A DNA stretch of 64,000 bases from Maribacter dokdonensis DSW-8. Lineage in GTDB: Bacteria > Bacteroidota > Bacteroidia > Flavobacteriales > Flavobacteriaceae. Within the stretch, counting starts at the first letter, position 1. Each line of letters opens with the position of its first letter. The notes beneath the pieces were generated by a model. It had not been told where the DNA came from. It did no database searches and saw only the letters and a program-made list of their open reading frames with translations. Shown here piece after piece: positions 44,474 through 54,474 of this stretch. Where the stretch lies: assembly GCF_001447995.1 (NCBI RefSeq), contig NZ_LDPE01000003.1, positions 62,001-126,000 on the forward strand. Direction: 5' to 3'. The position numbers and the translations under genes are program-made.

Positions 44474-45450
44474 TAATCTAATGATTGGTTTTCTTGATTA
44501 GCAAATTTAAGCATGTTTTCAAACTCTTCTGGAGATAAACTTCCGTAATAGAAATTAATAGGGTTTATACGATCTTTATCTTTCCAAACTTCATAATGTA
44601 AATGTGGAGCTTCCGATCTACCTGTACTGCCTACAAAGCCAATTAAATCGCCTCGTTTTACTTTTTGACCCTTCTTCACGTTATACTGGCTTAAATGCGC
44701 ATAAAGGCTTAAATACCCGTAGCCATGCTCAATACGTATATGTTTGCCGTACCCTGATGAATTATTATCTGCTCTGGTTATTTTACCGTCTCCAGAAGCA
44801 TATACCGGTGTGCCTTTAGGTGCGGTGAAGTCCATGCCATAGTGCATTTTTCTTGCTTTCGTGAAAGGATCTGAACGCCAACCATAACCTGAAGCCATGC
44901 GGGTTAAATCTTCATTATTGATAGGCTGTATGGCGGGAATGGACATCAATAATTTTTCTTTTTCTTCGGCAAGTTTTGTGATTTCATCTAAAGACTTAGA
45001 CTGTATGGCCATTTGTTTTTTAATAATATCCAGCCTTTTGGTGGTAGATATTATCATCTCGGAATTGTTGAAGCCCTCTAAAGATTTATAACGGTTAATA
45101 CCTCCAAACCCTGCTTTACGTTGCTCGTCGGGTATTGGATTTGCTTCAAAATATAAACGGTAGATATTGTTGTCCCTTTCTTCAATATTGCCCAGAACTT
45201 CTTCAATCTGTTCCATTTTTTTATTCAACAGTTCATATTGAAGCTCGTAGTTCTTTACTTCCCTTGACAAAGAAAGTTCTCTAGGGGTGTTTACGAGATT
45301 GGTGTTCAGTAATAGAATTAAACCTAACAGACCAAAAAGGCACGATCCCAAAATAAAGAAGGTTATATTTCTATAACGTTTAGATTTTTGGGGTTCTATT
45401 TTACGGTACGACAGCGTATCTGGGTCGTAATAGTATTTTACCTTAGACAT
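44473..45450 (-). CDS. M23 (LytM) murein endopeptidase
   Basis: A 325-residue protein. It has a cytoplasmic head, a membrane helix (about 30-50), a periplasmic coiled coil (about 60-170) and a C-terminal M23 domain (about 200-300). The zinc residues are visible: His203 and Asp207 (HYGMD) and His283/His285 (PHLHYE). It should be an active cell-wall endopeptidase, possibly in cell shape or division. It is the first gene of the minus-strand operon and divergent from alaS. Confidence 0.93.
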   Translation of the reverse strand: MSKVKYYYDPDTLSYRKIEPQKSKRYRNITFFILGSCLFGLLGLILLLNTNLVNTPRELSLSREVKNYELQYELLNKKMEQIEEVLGNIEERDNNIYRLYFEANPIPDEQRKAGFGGINRYKSLEGFNNSEMIISTTKRLDIIKKQMAIQSKSLDEITKLAEEKEKLLMSIPAIQPINNEDLTRMASGYGWRSDPFTKARKMHYGMDFTAPKGTPVYASGDGKITRADNNSSGYGKHIRIEHGYGYLSLYAHLSQYNVKKGQKVKRGDLIGFVGSTGRSEAPHLHYEVWKDKDRINPINFYYGSLSPEEFENMLKFANQENQSLD

Positions 45451-45554
45451 GAATGTTATTTATCCTATTTTTGTTTTTTAATTATTAGGGAACAAACAAA
45501 TATAAAAATAGTTTTATATAAACCGTTAAAATTTGTAAAAGCTTAGCATTTTAG

Positions 45555-48170
45555 ATGAATTCCAAAGAAACAAGAACTCAATTTCTGAATTTTTTCAAAG
45601 GTAAAGAACACAAAATAGTGCCTTCTGCACCTATGGTCATAAAAGATGACCCAACCCTGCTTTTTACAAATGCGGGCATGAACCAGTTCAAAGAATATTT
45701 TTTAGGTATTAGTCAGCCTAAGAGCTCAAGAGTGGTAGATACTCAAAAATGTTTGCGTGTAAGTGGTAAACATAATGATTTGGAGGAAGTAGGTAAAGAT
45801 ACCTATCACCATACCATGTTCGAGATGTTGGGCAACTGGAGCTTTGGCGATTATTTTAAAGAAGAGGCTATTGCCTGGGCATGGGAATTGTTGACCGAAG
45901 TATTTAAAATAGATAAGGATAGTTTGTACGTATCAGTTTTTGAAGGTAGTGAAGATGCCGATCAATTGGATATGGATAAAGAGGCGTTTGAGCTATGGAA
46001 GAAAATTGTTCCACAGGATAGAATTATCATGGGGAACAAGAAAGATAATTTTTGGGAAATGGGCGACCAAGGACCGTGTGGACCATGTTCCGAGATTCAC
46101 GTGGATATTCGCTCAAAAGAAGAAAAGGCAAAAGTATCTGGTGCAAGTTTGGTAAATAAAGACCATCCGCAGGTAGTGGAAATTTGGAACCTGGTATTTA
46201 TGCAATACAACCGCAAAGCAGATGGTTCGTTAGAGAGTTTGCCGGCTAAGCACGTAGATACGGGAATGGGGTTTGAACGTCTTTGTATGGTTTTACAAGG
46301 AGTACAATCTAACTATGATACAGATATATTTACGCCGTTAATTCGAGAAATAGAAACCATAACAAATTCCGATTATGGTAAAAATGAAGAAATTGATATA
46401 GCTATTCGTGTTATCAGTGATCACATTCGCGCGGTGGCATTTTCTATTGCAGACGGTCAGTTGCCAAGTAATACAGGTGCCGGTTATGTGATAAGAAGAA
46501 TATTAAGAAGAGCGGTACGCTACGGATTCACCTTTTTAAATACCAAAGAACCTTTTATGTTCCGTTTGGTAAATGTTTTAACGGATTCTTTGGGTGCAGC
46601 TTACCCGGAATTGAAAGAACAAAAACAACTGATCGAAAATGTGATCAAGGAAGAAGAATACTCTTTCTTGAAAACCTTAGATCAGGGCTTGTTGCTTTTA
46701 GATACTATCATAAAGAATACAAAAGGAAAGGTCGTAGATGGCGGAAAAGCTTTTGAGCTATATGATACTTTCGGGTTTCCAATAGATTTAACTGCATTGA
46801 TTCTTAGTGAAAAAGGATATGAGTTAGATGAGGCTGGCTTTAATGAGGCAATGCAGAAGCAGAAGAATAGGTCAAAATCCGCATCGTCCGTATCTAAAGA
46901 AGATTGGGAAGTTTTACAAGAGGATAATGAGCAAGAGTTTGTTGGTTATGATATGCTTGATGTTGAGGTAAAGATTACCAAATACAGAAAAATAACGTCC
47001 AAAAAAGAAGGTACACAATATCAACTGGTATTTAATCTAACCCCTTTTTATGCCGAAGGGGGTGGTCAAGTTGGTGATAAAGGGTATTTAGAAGATGCAC
47101 ATGGCGATGTCATTTATATTACCGATACTAAGAAAGAGAATAACGAGATCATTCATTTTGCCAAGAACCTACCAAAGGATTTAAATGAAAGTTTTAAAGC
47201 GGTCGTGGATAAAAAGCAACGCAACAGAACTGAAGCTAACCATACGGCAACGCACTTGTTGCATCAGGCATTAAGAGAAGTTTTGGGTAAGCACGTAGAG
47301 CAAAAAGGGTCTTCGGTACATTCAAAATATTTACGATTCGATTTTTCTCATTTTTCTAAAATGACACCAGAAGAATTGCAGGAGGTTGAGAATTTTGTGA
47401 ATGCTCGTATAGATGGACAATTACAGCTTCAGGAAGAAAGAAACGTACCAATGAAAACTGCGCTAGCAGAGGGCGCTATGGCGTTATTTGGTGAAAAATA
47501 TGGAGATGCGGTAAGAACCATTCGTTTTGGTCAGTCCATAGAATTATGTGGAGGAACACATGTAAAGAATACGGGAGATATCTGGCAATTTAAAATAAAG
47601 TCAGAGGGCGCCGTTGCAGCAGGTATTAGAAGAATAGAAGCAATTACCGGTGATGCCGTTAAAGATCTTCATACTGATAATGACAAATTGCTATCAGAAA
47701 TAAAACATGTTCTAGGCAATAGCCAAGATCCGTTAAAGTCGGTTTCAAGTCTTCAGGAAGAGAATAGTAGCCTTAAAAAACAAGTAGCTGAATTACTTAA
47801 GGATAAGACAAAAAACCTAAAAGGTGATTTACTTTCAGAACTTAAGGAAATCAACGGAGTGCAGTTTCTAGCTAAAAAAGTAGATTTAGATGCAGCTGGT
47901 ATTAAAGACCTTAGTTTTGAAATGGGCGGCAATAAGGATAATTTGTTTTTACTGTTCGGAACAGAGCAAAATGGTAAAGCTTTATTGTCCTGTTATATAT
48001 CTAAAGAACTGGTTGCCTCCAAAGGATTAAATGCCGGGACAATTGTTCGCGAGCTTGGTAAGTATATTCAAGGTGGTGGTGGTGGTCAACCTTTCTTTGC
48101 CACTGCAGGCGGTAAAAACCCTGGTGGTATTGAAGAGGCTTTGGTAAAGGCAGAAGATTATTTGAAGTAG
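45555..48170 (+). CDS. alaS: Alanyl-tRNA synthetase
   Basis: An 871-residue protein of full length: class II catalytic core (about 1-240), tRNA-recognition domain, editing domain with the zinc motif HTATHLLH and CGGTH (about 560-670), and a C-terminal DHHA1-type domain (ending [15 protein letters not shown]). Charges tRNA-Ala and clears mischarged products. Confidence 0.98.
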   Translation: MNSKETRTQFLNFFKGKEHKIVPSAPMVIKDDPTLLFTNAGMNQFKEYFLGISQPKSSRVVDTQKCLRVSGKHNDLEEVGKDTYHHTMFEMLGNWSFGDYFKEEAIAWAWELLTEVFKIDKDSLYVSVFEGSEDADQLDMDKEAFELWKKIVPQDRIIMGNKKDNFWEMGDQGPCGPCSEIHVDIRSKEEKAKVSGASLVNKDHPQVVEIWNLVFMQYNRKADGSLESLPAKHVDTGMGFERLCMVLQGVQSNYDTDIFTPLIREIETITNSDYGKNEEIDIAIRVISDHIRAVAFSIADGQLPSNTGAGYVIRRILRRAVRYGFTFLNTKEPFMFRLVNVLTDSLGAAYPELKEQKQLIENVIKEEEYSFLKTLDQGLLLLDTIIKNTKGKVVDGGKAFELYDTFGFPIDLTALILSEKGYELDEAGFNEAMQKQKNRSKSASSVSKEDWEVLQEDNEQEFVGYDMLDVEVKITKYRKITSKKEGTQYQLVFNLTPFYAEGGGQVGDKGYLEDAHGDVIYITDTKKENNEIIHFAKNLPKDLNESFKAVVDKKQRNRTEANHTATHLLHQALREVLGKHVEQKGSSVHSKYLRFDFSHFSKMTPEELQEVENFVNARIDGQLQLQEERNVPMKTALAEGAMALFGEKYGDAVRTIRFGQSIELCGGTHVKNTGDIWQFKIKSEGAVAAGIRRIEAITGDAVKDLHTDNDKLLSEIKHVLGNSQDPLKSVSSLQEENSSLKKQVAELLKDKTKNLKGDLLSELKEINGVQFLAKKVDLDAAGIKDLSFEMGGNKDNLFLLFGTEQNGKALLSCYISKELVASKGLNAGTIVRELGKYIQGGGGGQPFFATAGGKNPGGIEEALVKAEDYLK

Positions 48171-48215
48171 TTGTGCATTGTTTAAGAAATTCGTAAAACG
48201 ATAAGGAATCAAAAA

Positions 48216-49175
48216 ATGAATCTCTTAACTGAAATACCGTTATCTAAAGCTAATAATCCTATTGACTACTCTAGTCAGTTATTATTGTTGGGCTCTTGTT
48301 TTTCTGAAAACATTGGGGCTAAGCTATCGTATTACAAATTTCAAGGAATACAGAATCCGTTTGGGATATTGTTTCATCCTTTGGCAATTGAAAGGATAAT
48401 TGAAAAGTCGGTAAATCAAGAATTCTTTACTGAAGAAGATGTGTTTAACGAGAATGAACAATGGCATAGTTTTGATGCGCATTCTAGCTTAAGTAATCCG
48501 TCCAAAGCACAAATTATTGAAGATTTAAATAATGCAATAAGTAGAACTTCAACGCAAGTAAATACAGCTAGTCATATCATTATCACTTTAGGTACCGCTT
48601 GGGTGTACCGCAAGACTTCTAGCAATAAAGTAGTGGCAAATTGCCATAAAGTACAGCAGTCTAATTTTACTAAAGAGCTGTTAAGCGTTGAAGAGGTGGT
48701 TAAGAGTTTAAATCGAGTTATCACATTTGTGCAATCTGTAAATCCTACAGTACAATTTATATTTACGGTATCACCTGTTAGGCACTTAAAGGACGGATTC
48801 CTGGAGAATCAAAGAAGTAAAGCGCATCTCATTGCCGCCATTCATCAGGTTTTGAATGAGGATAGGGTATCTTATTTTCCTAGTTATGAATTAATGATGG
48901 ATGAGTTACGTGATTATCGTTTTTACGCCAAAGATATGATTCACCCCAATGAGGTGGCGATAGAGTATATCTGGGAGAAGTTTAGATTAGTTTGGATTAA
49001 AGATAGTATGGACGATCACATGAAAAAAGTTGATGAAATACAACGTGGATTACAACATCGACCTTTTAATCCGGATAGTGAAGCACATCAAAAATTTTTA
49101 ACATCGTTACGTAGAAAGATTACGTATATACAGAAAGAGTATCCCTTTATGGATTTTCAAATTTCAAAGTCATGA
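48216..49175 (+). CDS. GSCFA-domain protein
   Basis: A 319-residue protein. The domain-defining GSCFSENIG (residues about 27-35) is clear, with QNPFGILFHP and MIHPNEVAIEYIW. GSCFA is related to the SGNH/GDSL esterase fold, suggesting an acyl-hydrolase or transferase, but no substrate is known. No signal peptide is seen. Its stop overlaps the next start as ATGA. Confidence 0.93.
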   Translation: MNLLTEIPLSKANNPIDYSSQLLLLGSCFSENIGAKLSYYKFQGIQNPFGILFHPLAIERIIEKSVNQEFFTEEDVFNENEQWHSFDAHSSLSNPSKAQIIEDLNNAISRTSTQVNTASHIIITLGTAWVYRKTSSNKVVANCHKVQQSNFTKELLSVEEVVKSLNRVITFVQSVNPTVQFIFTVSPVRHLKDGFLENQRSKAHLIAAIHQVLNEDRVSYFPSYELMMDELRDYRFYAKDMIHPNEVAIEYIWEKFRLVWIKDSMDDHMKKVDEIQRGLQHRPFNPDSEAHQKFLTSLRRKITYIQKEYPFMDFQISKS

Positions 49176-49798
49176 AAAAATTTATTGCAGGCGTTCTAAT
49201 TACTTTAGCAATTGTATTGGTGGTTCGTTCCTGCAATGATGGTAAGGAAGATAAATCTATTCTTAAAGAAAACTCCATGCTCATCCAACAAGAAATTACC
49301 AACGTTTCTAAGTTGGTGGTGGCTGAAGGGCATTTTGCGGAAGTGTACAACTATAAAGATTCAAAAGAACTTTTTGGTCCGTTATTGAGGGCGGAAAAAA
49401 AGGCATTGGTTGTGGTAAATGCAGATGTAACCGTGGCTTATGATTTAAGTAAGATTGAATTTGAAGTTGATGAAACCACAAAAACAGTTAAGATCAATAG
49501 TATTCCAAATGCAGAGGTTAAGTTAAATCCTGATTTTGAATACTACGATGTTACCGCAGATTATTTGAACCAGTTTGATGCTACCGATTATAATAAAATA
49601 AAGAAAACGGTAAATGCATCATTAATGAAAAAAGTGCAAGCTTCTTCATTATTGGGCAATGCGGAGAATAGACTAATTAGTGAGCTGCAGAAATTTTATA
49701 TTCTTACCAATTCTATGGGTTGGCAATTAACCTACCAAGAACAGACCATAGAATCCTTAGAGGCACTACAAGAAATTAAGCCAGGGATTTTGCCGTAG
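49172..49798 (+). CDS. DUF4230 membrane-anchored protein
   Basis: A 208-residue protein with one N-terminal membrane helix (about 3-20) and an extracytoplasmic DUF4230 domain (ISNVSKLVVAEGHFAEVYNYKD-like, ...VTVAYDLSKIEFEVDE...). The function of the family is unknown. It is translationally coupled to the GSCFA gene, and its last 23 bases overlap the convergent hydroxylase gene. Confidence 0.88.
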   Translation: MKKFIAGVLITLAIVLVVRSCNDGKEDKSILKENSMLIQQEITNVSKLVVAEGHFAEVYNYKDSKELFGPLLRAEKKALVVVNADVTVAYDLSKIEFEVDETTKTVKINSIPNAEVKLNPDFEYYDVTADYLNQFDATDYNKIKKTVNASLMKKVQASSLLGNAENRLISELQKFYILTNSMGWQLTYQEQTIESLEALQEIKPGILP

Positions 49799-51539
49799 CT
49801 AATGCTAATCCGTCATCAATTAATTGCCCTAGTTTGGGTTGGTCAAGTTTAATATTTTCAAGGTGTCGCTCTATATTTTTTGCTAATTTGTCATCATTAC
49901 TTTTTATGGCCAATTCATAAATTTCCACGGGCAATAACCAATCTGTTGGGTATTTTTCCTGTATTTCCTTAAAAATTTTTGTTCTGGAAACAATAGTGTT
50001 TTTTCCCTCTCTAAAATCCCTGATTGTCTTATAATAAGATTCTAGTTCATTTAAACCTTCTTGATCTTTGTTAACACTACTAGGGCTTAGAGAATGGTCT
50101 AAAAGGTCAAAACTATGCAAATCTGCGGGACCATGGTAGGCAGAAACTATGTCTTCACCAATTGCCATATTGTACAGTTCATCGCTAGATTCAAAAAGGG
50201 TTGTTCCATTATGGGTTACCTTACAATTTTCAAAAGTAATTAAGATAATTCTACCTTGAAGATTACGTGTGCCGGTAACTATTTTACCGGTAACATTGAT
50301 TCCGCCAATAAAATCTAACGAAACAATTTCACCTTCATAAATCTTATATGCTTTAAGGTCGCGCGGACTCATGTCTTCAATAGGGATATTAATACCCTTA
50401 AGCCTTCCGATAGGAGAGCCAAAACCAGTTTCATGCTGATTGATATCTTGCCCTACCAACTCTTTTTCTCGGTATGCTAAAGCAGATTTGCCCTTGGTTT
50501 GAAAGTATATAGGTTTGCCTTCATGAGAAATCAATGATTCAAAATTACCGGATACTTGTAATCCAGTACTTAGTTCAATTGTCCCTAGTTCTTTTGAGTC
50601 TATAAGTTTCTGTAAACCTGAAAGTCCACCCTTTCGTAAAGCCATTGTATTTGCAAAGTCTTCAAGAACCTGACTCAAAAAAGCAAAATCTGGAGTAACA
50701 AAAAGTTGTGGTTGAGGTTTGGTGATATCAAAAGAGGTTCTTGCCGCTTCAATGGAATAAGGCAGTTTTTTTACATTATCTGTCATGCACCACTGGCTTT
50801 CACCAATAGAGGATAAAAGTCCCGCTCCGTAAATCTTAGGGTCTTCTAAGGTTCCTATGAGTCCGTATTCCACGGTCCACCAATGCAAGTTTCTAATAAG
50901 CGCCATTTCGCTGGGTTCACCCATATTGTCCTGAAGAAATTCAATATGCTTTTCAGACTTTTGAATTTCTTCTATTGGTGTGCCTTTAGCTTCTTTGATA
51001 ATGGATAAATGGCGTACAGCTTCGTATAGTTCAAAATCTTTAGCACTAGATATGGCCTTACAACCAATTTCCCCAAATCGCCTTAAATATGCAGCATATT
51101 CAGGGTTGGCAATAATAGGCGCATGGCCCGCTCCTTCATGAATGATATCTGGGGCAGGGGTATAGGCAATATTTTCTAATTGTCGAATATCAGAAGCTAT
51201 AACTAGAACATTGTAGGCTTGGAACTCCATAAAAGCGGCTGGTGGAATAAAGCCATCTACAGCAACGGCGGCCCAGCCTAAATCTTTTAAAATACGGTTC
51301 ATGCCATACATATTTGGGATGTTGTCTATGGAGATGCCTGTTTTACGTAAGCCTTCCGTATATGATTTATGGGCAACTTGGCTAAGGTAATCTACATTTT
51401 TGCGCATCACATATCTCCAAACAGCTTGGTTTATAGGGGTGTAATCCTCATAGTTTTGAGGTTTAATGTATTGCCTTAAATGTGATGGAAGTTTATCCAA
51501 AATAGGATTGCTTTCATATGTAGAAGAAAATTCACCCAT
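49776..51539 (-). CDS. Aromatic amino acid (phenylalanine) hydroxylase, long form
   Basis: A 587-residue protein. The N-terminal catalytic domain (about 20-310) has the iron ligands His134 and His139 (IIHEGAGHAPI) and Glu224 (WTVEYGLIG). This matches pterin-dependent aromatic amino acid hydroxylases, most likely converting phenylalanine to tyrosine. It is twice as long as proteobacterial PhhA; the C-terminal half (about 320-587) is an extra region typical of Bacteroidota homologues and of unknown role. It is divergent from an Lrp-type regulator, with a dyad between them. Confidence 0.93.
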   Translation of the reverse strand: MGEFSSTYESNPILDKLPSHLRQYIKPQNYEDYTPINQAVWRYVMRKNVDYLSQVAHKSYTEGLRKTGISIDNIPNMYGMNRILKDLGWAAVAVDGFIPPAAFMEFQAYNVLVIASDIRQLENIAYTPAPDIIHEGAGHAPIIANPEYAAYLRRFGEIGCKAISSAKDFELYEAVRHLSIIKEAKGTPIEEIQKSEKHIEFLQDNMGEPSEMALIRNLHWWTVEYGLIGTLEDPKIYGAGLLSSIGESQWCMTDNVKKLPYSIEAARTSFDITKPQPQLFVTPDFAFLSQVLEDFANTMALRKGGLSGLQKLIDSKELGTIELSTGLQVSGNFESLISHEGKPIYFQTKGKSALAYREKELVGQDINQHETGFGSPIGRLKGINIPIEDMSPRDLKAYKIYEGEIVSLDFIGGINVTGKIVTGTRNLQGRIILITFENCKVTHNGTTLFESSDELYNMAIGEDIVSAYHGPADLHSFDLLDHSLSPSSVNKDQEGLNELESYYKTIRDFREGKNTIVSRTKIFKEIQEKYPTDWLLPVEIYELAIKSNDDKLAKNIERHLENIKLDQPKLGQLIDDGLALATAKSLA

Positions 51540-51647
51540 AATTATACTTTTGAAGCCTATATTATTTCTATTAAATATAGGATTATAGGACTAATTAAAT
51601 GTTAAATTTAATTTAATTAGGAAATAAGACTTTATATTGATGATATA

Positions 51648-51664
51648 AAAGTAATTATTACTTT
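51648..51664. promoter_or_regulatory. Dyad in the hydroxylase/Lrp intergenic region
   Basis: Perfect 8-bp arms AAAGTAAT and ATTACTTT with one central base. It is 41 bp before the Lrp ATG and 109 bp before the hydroxylase ATG, a good place for an Lrp/AsnC binding site controlling both genes. Confidence 0.5.
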
Positions 51665-51704
51665 ATAGGGTTCGCGAGGGACCATTAATCAGGAAAATAT
51701 TTTG

Positions 51705-52169
51705 ATGGAAAAATTAGATTTTATAGATAGGGAGATATTAAAGATTTTGCAGAAAGATGCAAAAATTGGTGCCAAGGCAATTGCAGAGCAACTTGGAATG
51801 ACAAAAACACCAGTATATGAACGTATTAAACGTCTTGAGCATGATGGGTTTATAAAGAACTATGTAGCTATTTTGGATAAGGACAAAATTGAGAATAGTA
51901 TAACGGTTTTTAGCTTTGTTTCTTTAGAGGCTCAAAAAGGCGCAATGATGGATGATTTTTTTGAGCAGGTAAAAAAGTATCCTGAAGTGGTAGAATGCTT
52001 TGTAGTGGGTGGCGAGTTTGATTTTCTCCTTAAAGTTGTAGTAGCCAACCTTGATGCCTATTATAATTTCGCAAAATTTAAGATAGCTTCTTTACCAAGT
52101 ATTGGTGGTGTTAAGAGCGCTTTTGTTTTAAATGAGGTAAAGAACGATACGCATTTTCCATTATTGTAA
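51705..52169 (+). CDS. Lrp/AsnC-family transcription regulator
   Basis: The start chosen is the ATG at 51705; the TTG just before it is less likely. The 154-residue protein has an AsnC-type winged helix (LDFIDREILKILQKDAKIGAKAIAEQLG) and a RAM effector domain. Its divergence from the aromatic hydroxylase gene suggests that it senses an aromatic amino acid and controls that gene and itself. Confidence 0.93.
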   Translation: MEKLDFIDREILKILQKDAKIGAKAIAEQLGMTKTPVYERIKRLEHDGFIKNYVAILDKDKIENSITVFSFVSLEAQKGAMMDDFFEQVKKYPEVVECFVVGGEFDFLLKVVVANLDAYYNFAKFKIASLPSIGGVKSAFVLNEVKNDTHFPLL

Positions 52170-52173
52170 ATAA

Positions 52174-52210
52174 AAAAGGCTTGCAGATGATTTCATCTGC
52201 AAGCCTTTTT
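52174..52210. terminator. Bidirectional terminator
   Basis: A near-perfect hairpin of 17-18 bp (AAAAAGGCTTGCAGATGA and its complement) with a 2-nt loop between the convergent Lrp and DUF4136 genes. Confidence 0.9.
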
Positions 52211-52225
52211 TATAATATGTGTTTA

Positions 52226-52795
52226 TTATTTCATTGCAACCGCATTAGGTGGGTATTGCTCTAGAATTTGAGATACAAATTCTCTAATTCGTTCTTCTTT
52301 TTTGGCAATATTCTTGGTGTTGGATAGTGTTCCCACACCTTTACCTTGCCATACCAGTTCGTTTGTATTGTTATCTATTAGGTCAATATAAAGAGAACCC
52401 TGTGTGCTGGCACTTACGCTAGTGCCGCCCCAGCCAAAACCAGGTCCCCAAGCCCATGGGTTGTAACCCCATCCCCAGGCACCGCCCCAACCGTAGTTGT
52501 TATTATAAACATCAACGCGTTCTTGCTCTTTGGTAAAAATACTGACCAATAGATCTGGCTTTTCAGATTTTACGAAACCTCTAGAGCTCATTTCGGTTTC
52601 AATAGCGCGTAGAATTCGTTTTTTGTCCAAGTCGGATATTTGTGCTTTGTCTATTCCTGTTTTATAAAATGCATATGTTTTATAACCATTAAAATCAGCT
52701 TTCTGGTCATAATCTGAAAGTACGCTTACAGATGAACAGGAAGTAATAAAAACTAAAAGAAGCAGCGGTAAGCCAAGTAGTTTGATGTTTTTCAT
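52226..52795 (-). CDS. DUF4136 lipoprotein
   Basis: A 189-residue lipoprotein (lipobox ITSC). The family layout is visible: DYDQKADFNGYKTYAF at the start, a Gly/Trp-rich loop (about 98-125) and the LYIDLIDNNTNELVWQG core. The function is unknown; an envelope location is predicted. Confidence 0.9.
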   Translation of the reverse strand: MKNIKLLGLPLLLLVFITSCSSVSVLSDYDQKADFNGYKTYAFYKTGIDKAQISDLDKKRILRAIETEMSSRGFVKSEKPDLLVSIFTKEQERVDVYNNNYGWGGAWGWGYNPWAWGPGFGWGGTSVSASTQGSLYIDLIDNNTNELVWQGKGVGTLSNTKNIAKKEERIREFVSQILEQYPPNAVAMK

Positions 52796-52870
52796 AACGT
52801 TATATATTTTAAGTACTTAATTTTCTCTAATTGAAATAATCACAAATATCATGCCGAGCTATGTTAAAAC

Positions 52871-53044
<174 letters not shown>

Positions 53045-53194
53045 TTAGGAATATAAAGTTACTTCTTTATGTTGATAACCTTGTCGTGTAATCTGTTCAA
53101 GTTATATACATAAGTACTTTAGCCCTATTTTAACCATTAATCGGTTTTGTTGGCAATAAAAACCGGTAATTTTTAGTTGAACTATTTTTGGCTT

Positions 53195-53202
53195 TATCTT
53201 TG
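53195..53202 (+). promoter_or_regulatory. Candidate -7 box for the 53227-56595 unit
   Basis: TATCTTTG matches TAnnTTTG, 24 bp before the start of the first gene. A canonical TTTG at -33 is not seen. Confidence 0.45.
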
Positions 53203-53226
53203 TAATAGTATTACCAAAGTAATTCT

Positions 53227-53556
53227 ATGATTCTGGTATTTAGACATTTCTTCTATAAAAATTATGTGGGTCTTTCACTTTGGCCTTTCATATTTCTAAA
53301 AAATGGAAGTTTAAAAAATGATGATGTACTTATAAATCACGAGAAAATTCATTTGCGTCAGCAGCAAGAATTATTGATCCTGCCTTTTTATATTCTTTAC
53401 CTTACAGAGTGGGCAATTCGTGCCGTTTGTTATTTGGATACCTATAAAGCTTATCAAAATCTTAGCTTTGAGAGAGAAGCTTACATGCATGAAAATGATA
53501 TGGATTATTTGTCCAATCGCAAAACCTTTAGCTTTATTAAATATCTTTGGCGTTAA
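53227..53556 (+). CDS. Mini membrane protein with HExxH motif
   Basis: A 109-residue protein. It carries HEKIH (His38, Glu39, His42) and, 42 residues later, FEREAY (Glu82/Glu84), which together resemble a gluzincin zinc site. Hydrophobic segments lie at about 10-25 and 48-70. It looks like the core of an M48/M56-type membrane peptidase reduced to the minimum. No other domain is present. Whether it is an active protease is unknown. It is 12 bp before the PLP enzyme gene. Confidence 0.75.
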   Translation: MILVFRHFFYKNYVGLSLWPFIFLKNGSLKNDDVLINHEKIHLRQQQELLILPFYILYLTEWAIRAVCYLDTYKAYQNLSFEREAYMHENDMDYLSNRKTFSFIKYLWR

Positions 53557-53568
53557 AAATCGCCCTTC

Positions 53569-54474
53569 TTGCATAGCATCAATCAACTTGTTGAACTTCC
53601 CTTATTCGCTGAAAAGAATGTTACAGTAGTACTAAAGCGCGAAGATCTACTACATCCGTTTATATCTGGTAATAAATTTAGAAAGCTAAAGTATAATATG
53701 TTGGCTGCCCAAGCGGAAGGTAAGAACACGTTATTGACTTTTGGCGGGGCATTTTCCAATCATATTGCAGCAACAGCTTACGCCGCAAGAGAAAAGGGAT
53801 TTAATGCTATTGGAATCATTCGTGGCCAAGAGCTGGAACATACTTGGCGGCATAATGCAACTTTACATAAAGCCCATGAAGATGGCATGCAATTCAAATT
53901 TATCAGTAGAGAAGAATATAGGCAAAAGGAAGATATAAAGTTTATTGACCTATTAAGAAGGGAGTTTGGGGATTTTTATCTTGTGCCGGAAGGAGGTACG
54001 AATAGTTTGGCGATACAAGGGTGTGAAGAAATTTTAACCAAAGAAGATGAACTATTCAATTGTGTTTGTACTAGTGTAGGTACCGGTGGTACTGTGTCTG
54101 GGTTGATCAATGCTTCTTTTGCTAAGCAGCAAATCATTGGTTTTTCAGCATTAAAAGGAGCTTTTTTGAAGTCTGAAGTAGAGAAGTTGGTACAGAAAGA
54201 TAATTGGCAAATAAATAATGATTTTCATTTTGGCGGCTATGCTAAAATAACGGAAGAATTGGTAAGGTTCATCAATGAGTTTAAAGCAAAAACGCAAATT
54301 TCTTTAGATCCCGTTTATACCGGAAAAATGATGTTTGGGTTGTGTCAAATGATCCAGCATGATACTTTTGTGCCAGGATCAAAAATTTTGGCAATTCATA
54401 CTGGTGGTCTGCAAGGTATTACTGGTATGAATAGTATACTGAAAAAGAAAAATTTACCTTTGTTGCATATATGA
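53569..54474 (+). CDS. ACC deaminase/D-cysteine desulfhydrase-like PLP enzyme
   Basis: A 301-residue fold-type II PLP enzyme that appears to start at TTG (53569); no upstream in-frame ATG is available. The PLP lysine is probably Lys36 in SGNKFRKLKY, and the FGGAFSNHIAATAY loop and the phosphate-binding TSVGTGGTVSG are clear. Homologues act as D-cysteine desulfhydrases or, less often, ACC deaminases; the two cannot be told apart here by eye. Its stop overlaps the next start as ATGA. Confidence 0.88.
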   Translation: MHSINQLVELPLFAEKNVTVVLKREDLLHPFISGNKFRKLKYNMLAAQAEGKNTLLTFGGAFSNHIAATAYAAREKGFNAIGIIRGQELEHTWRHNATLHKAHEDGMQFKFISREEYRQKEDIKFIDLLRREFGDFYLVPEGGTNSLAIQGCEEILTKEDELFNCVCTSVGTGGTVSGLINASFAKQQIIGFSALKGAFLKSEVEKLVQKDNWQINNDFHFGGYAKITEELVRFINEFKAKTQISLDPVYTGKMMFGLCQMIQHDTFVPGSKILAIHTGGLQGITGMNSILKKKNLPLLHI

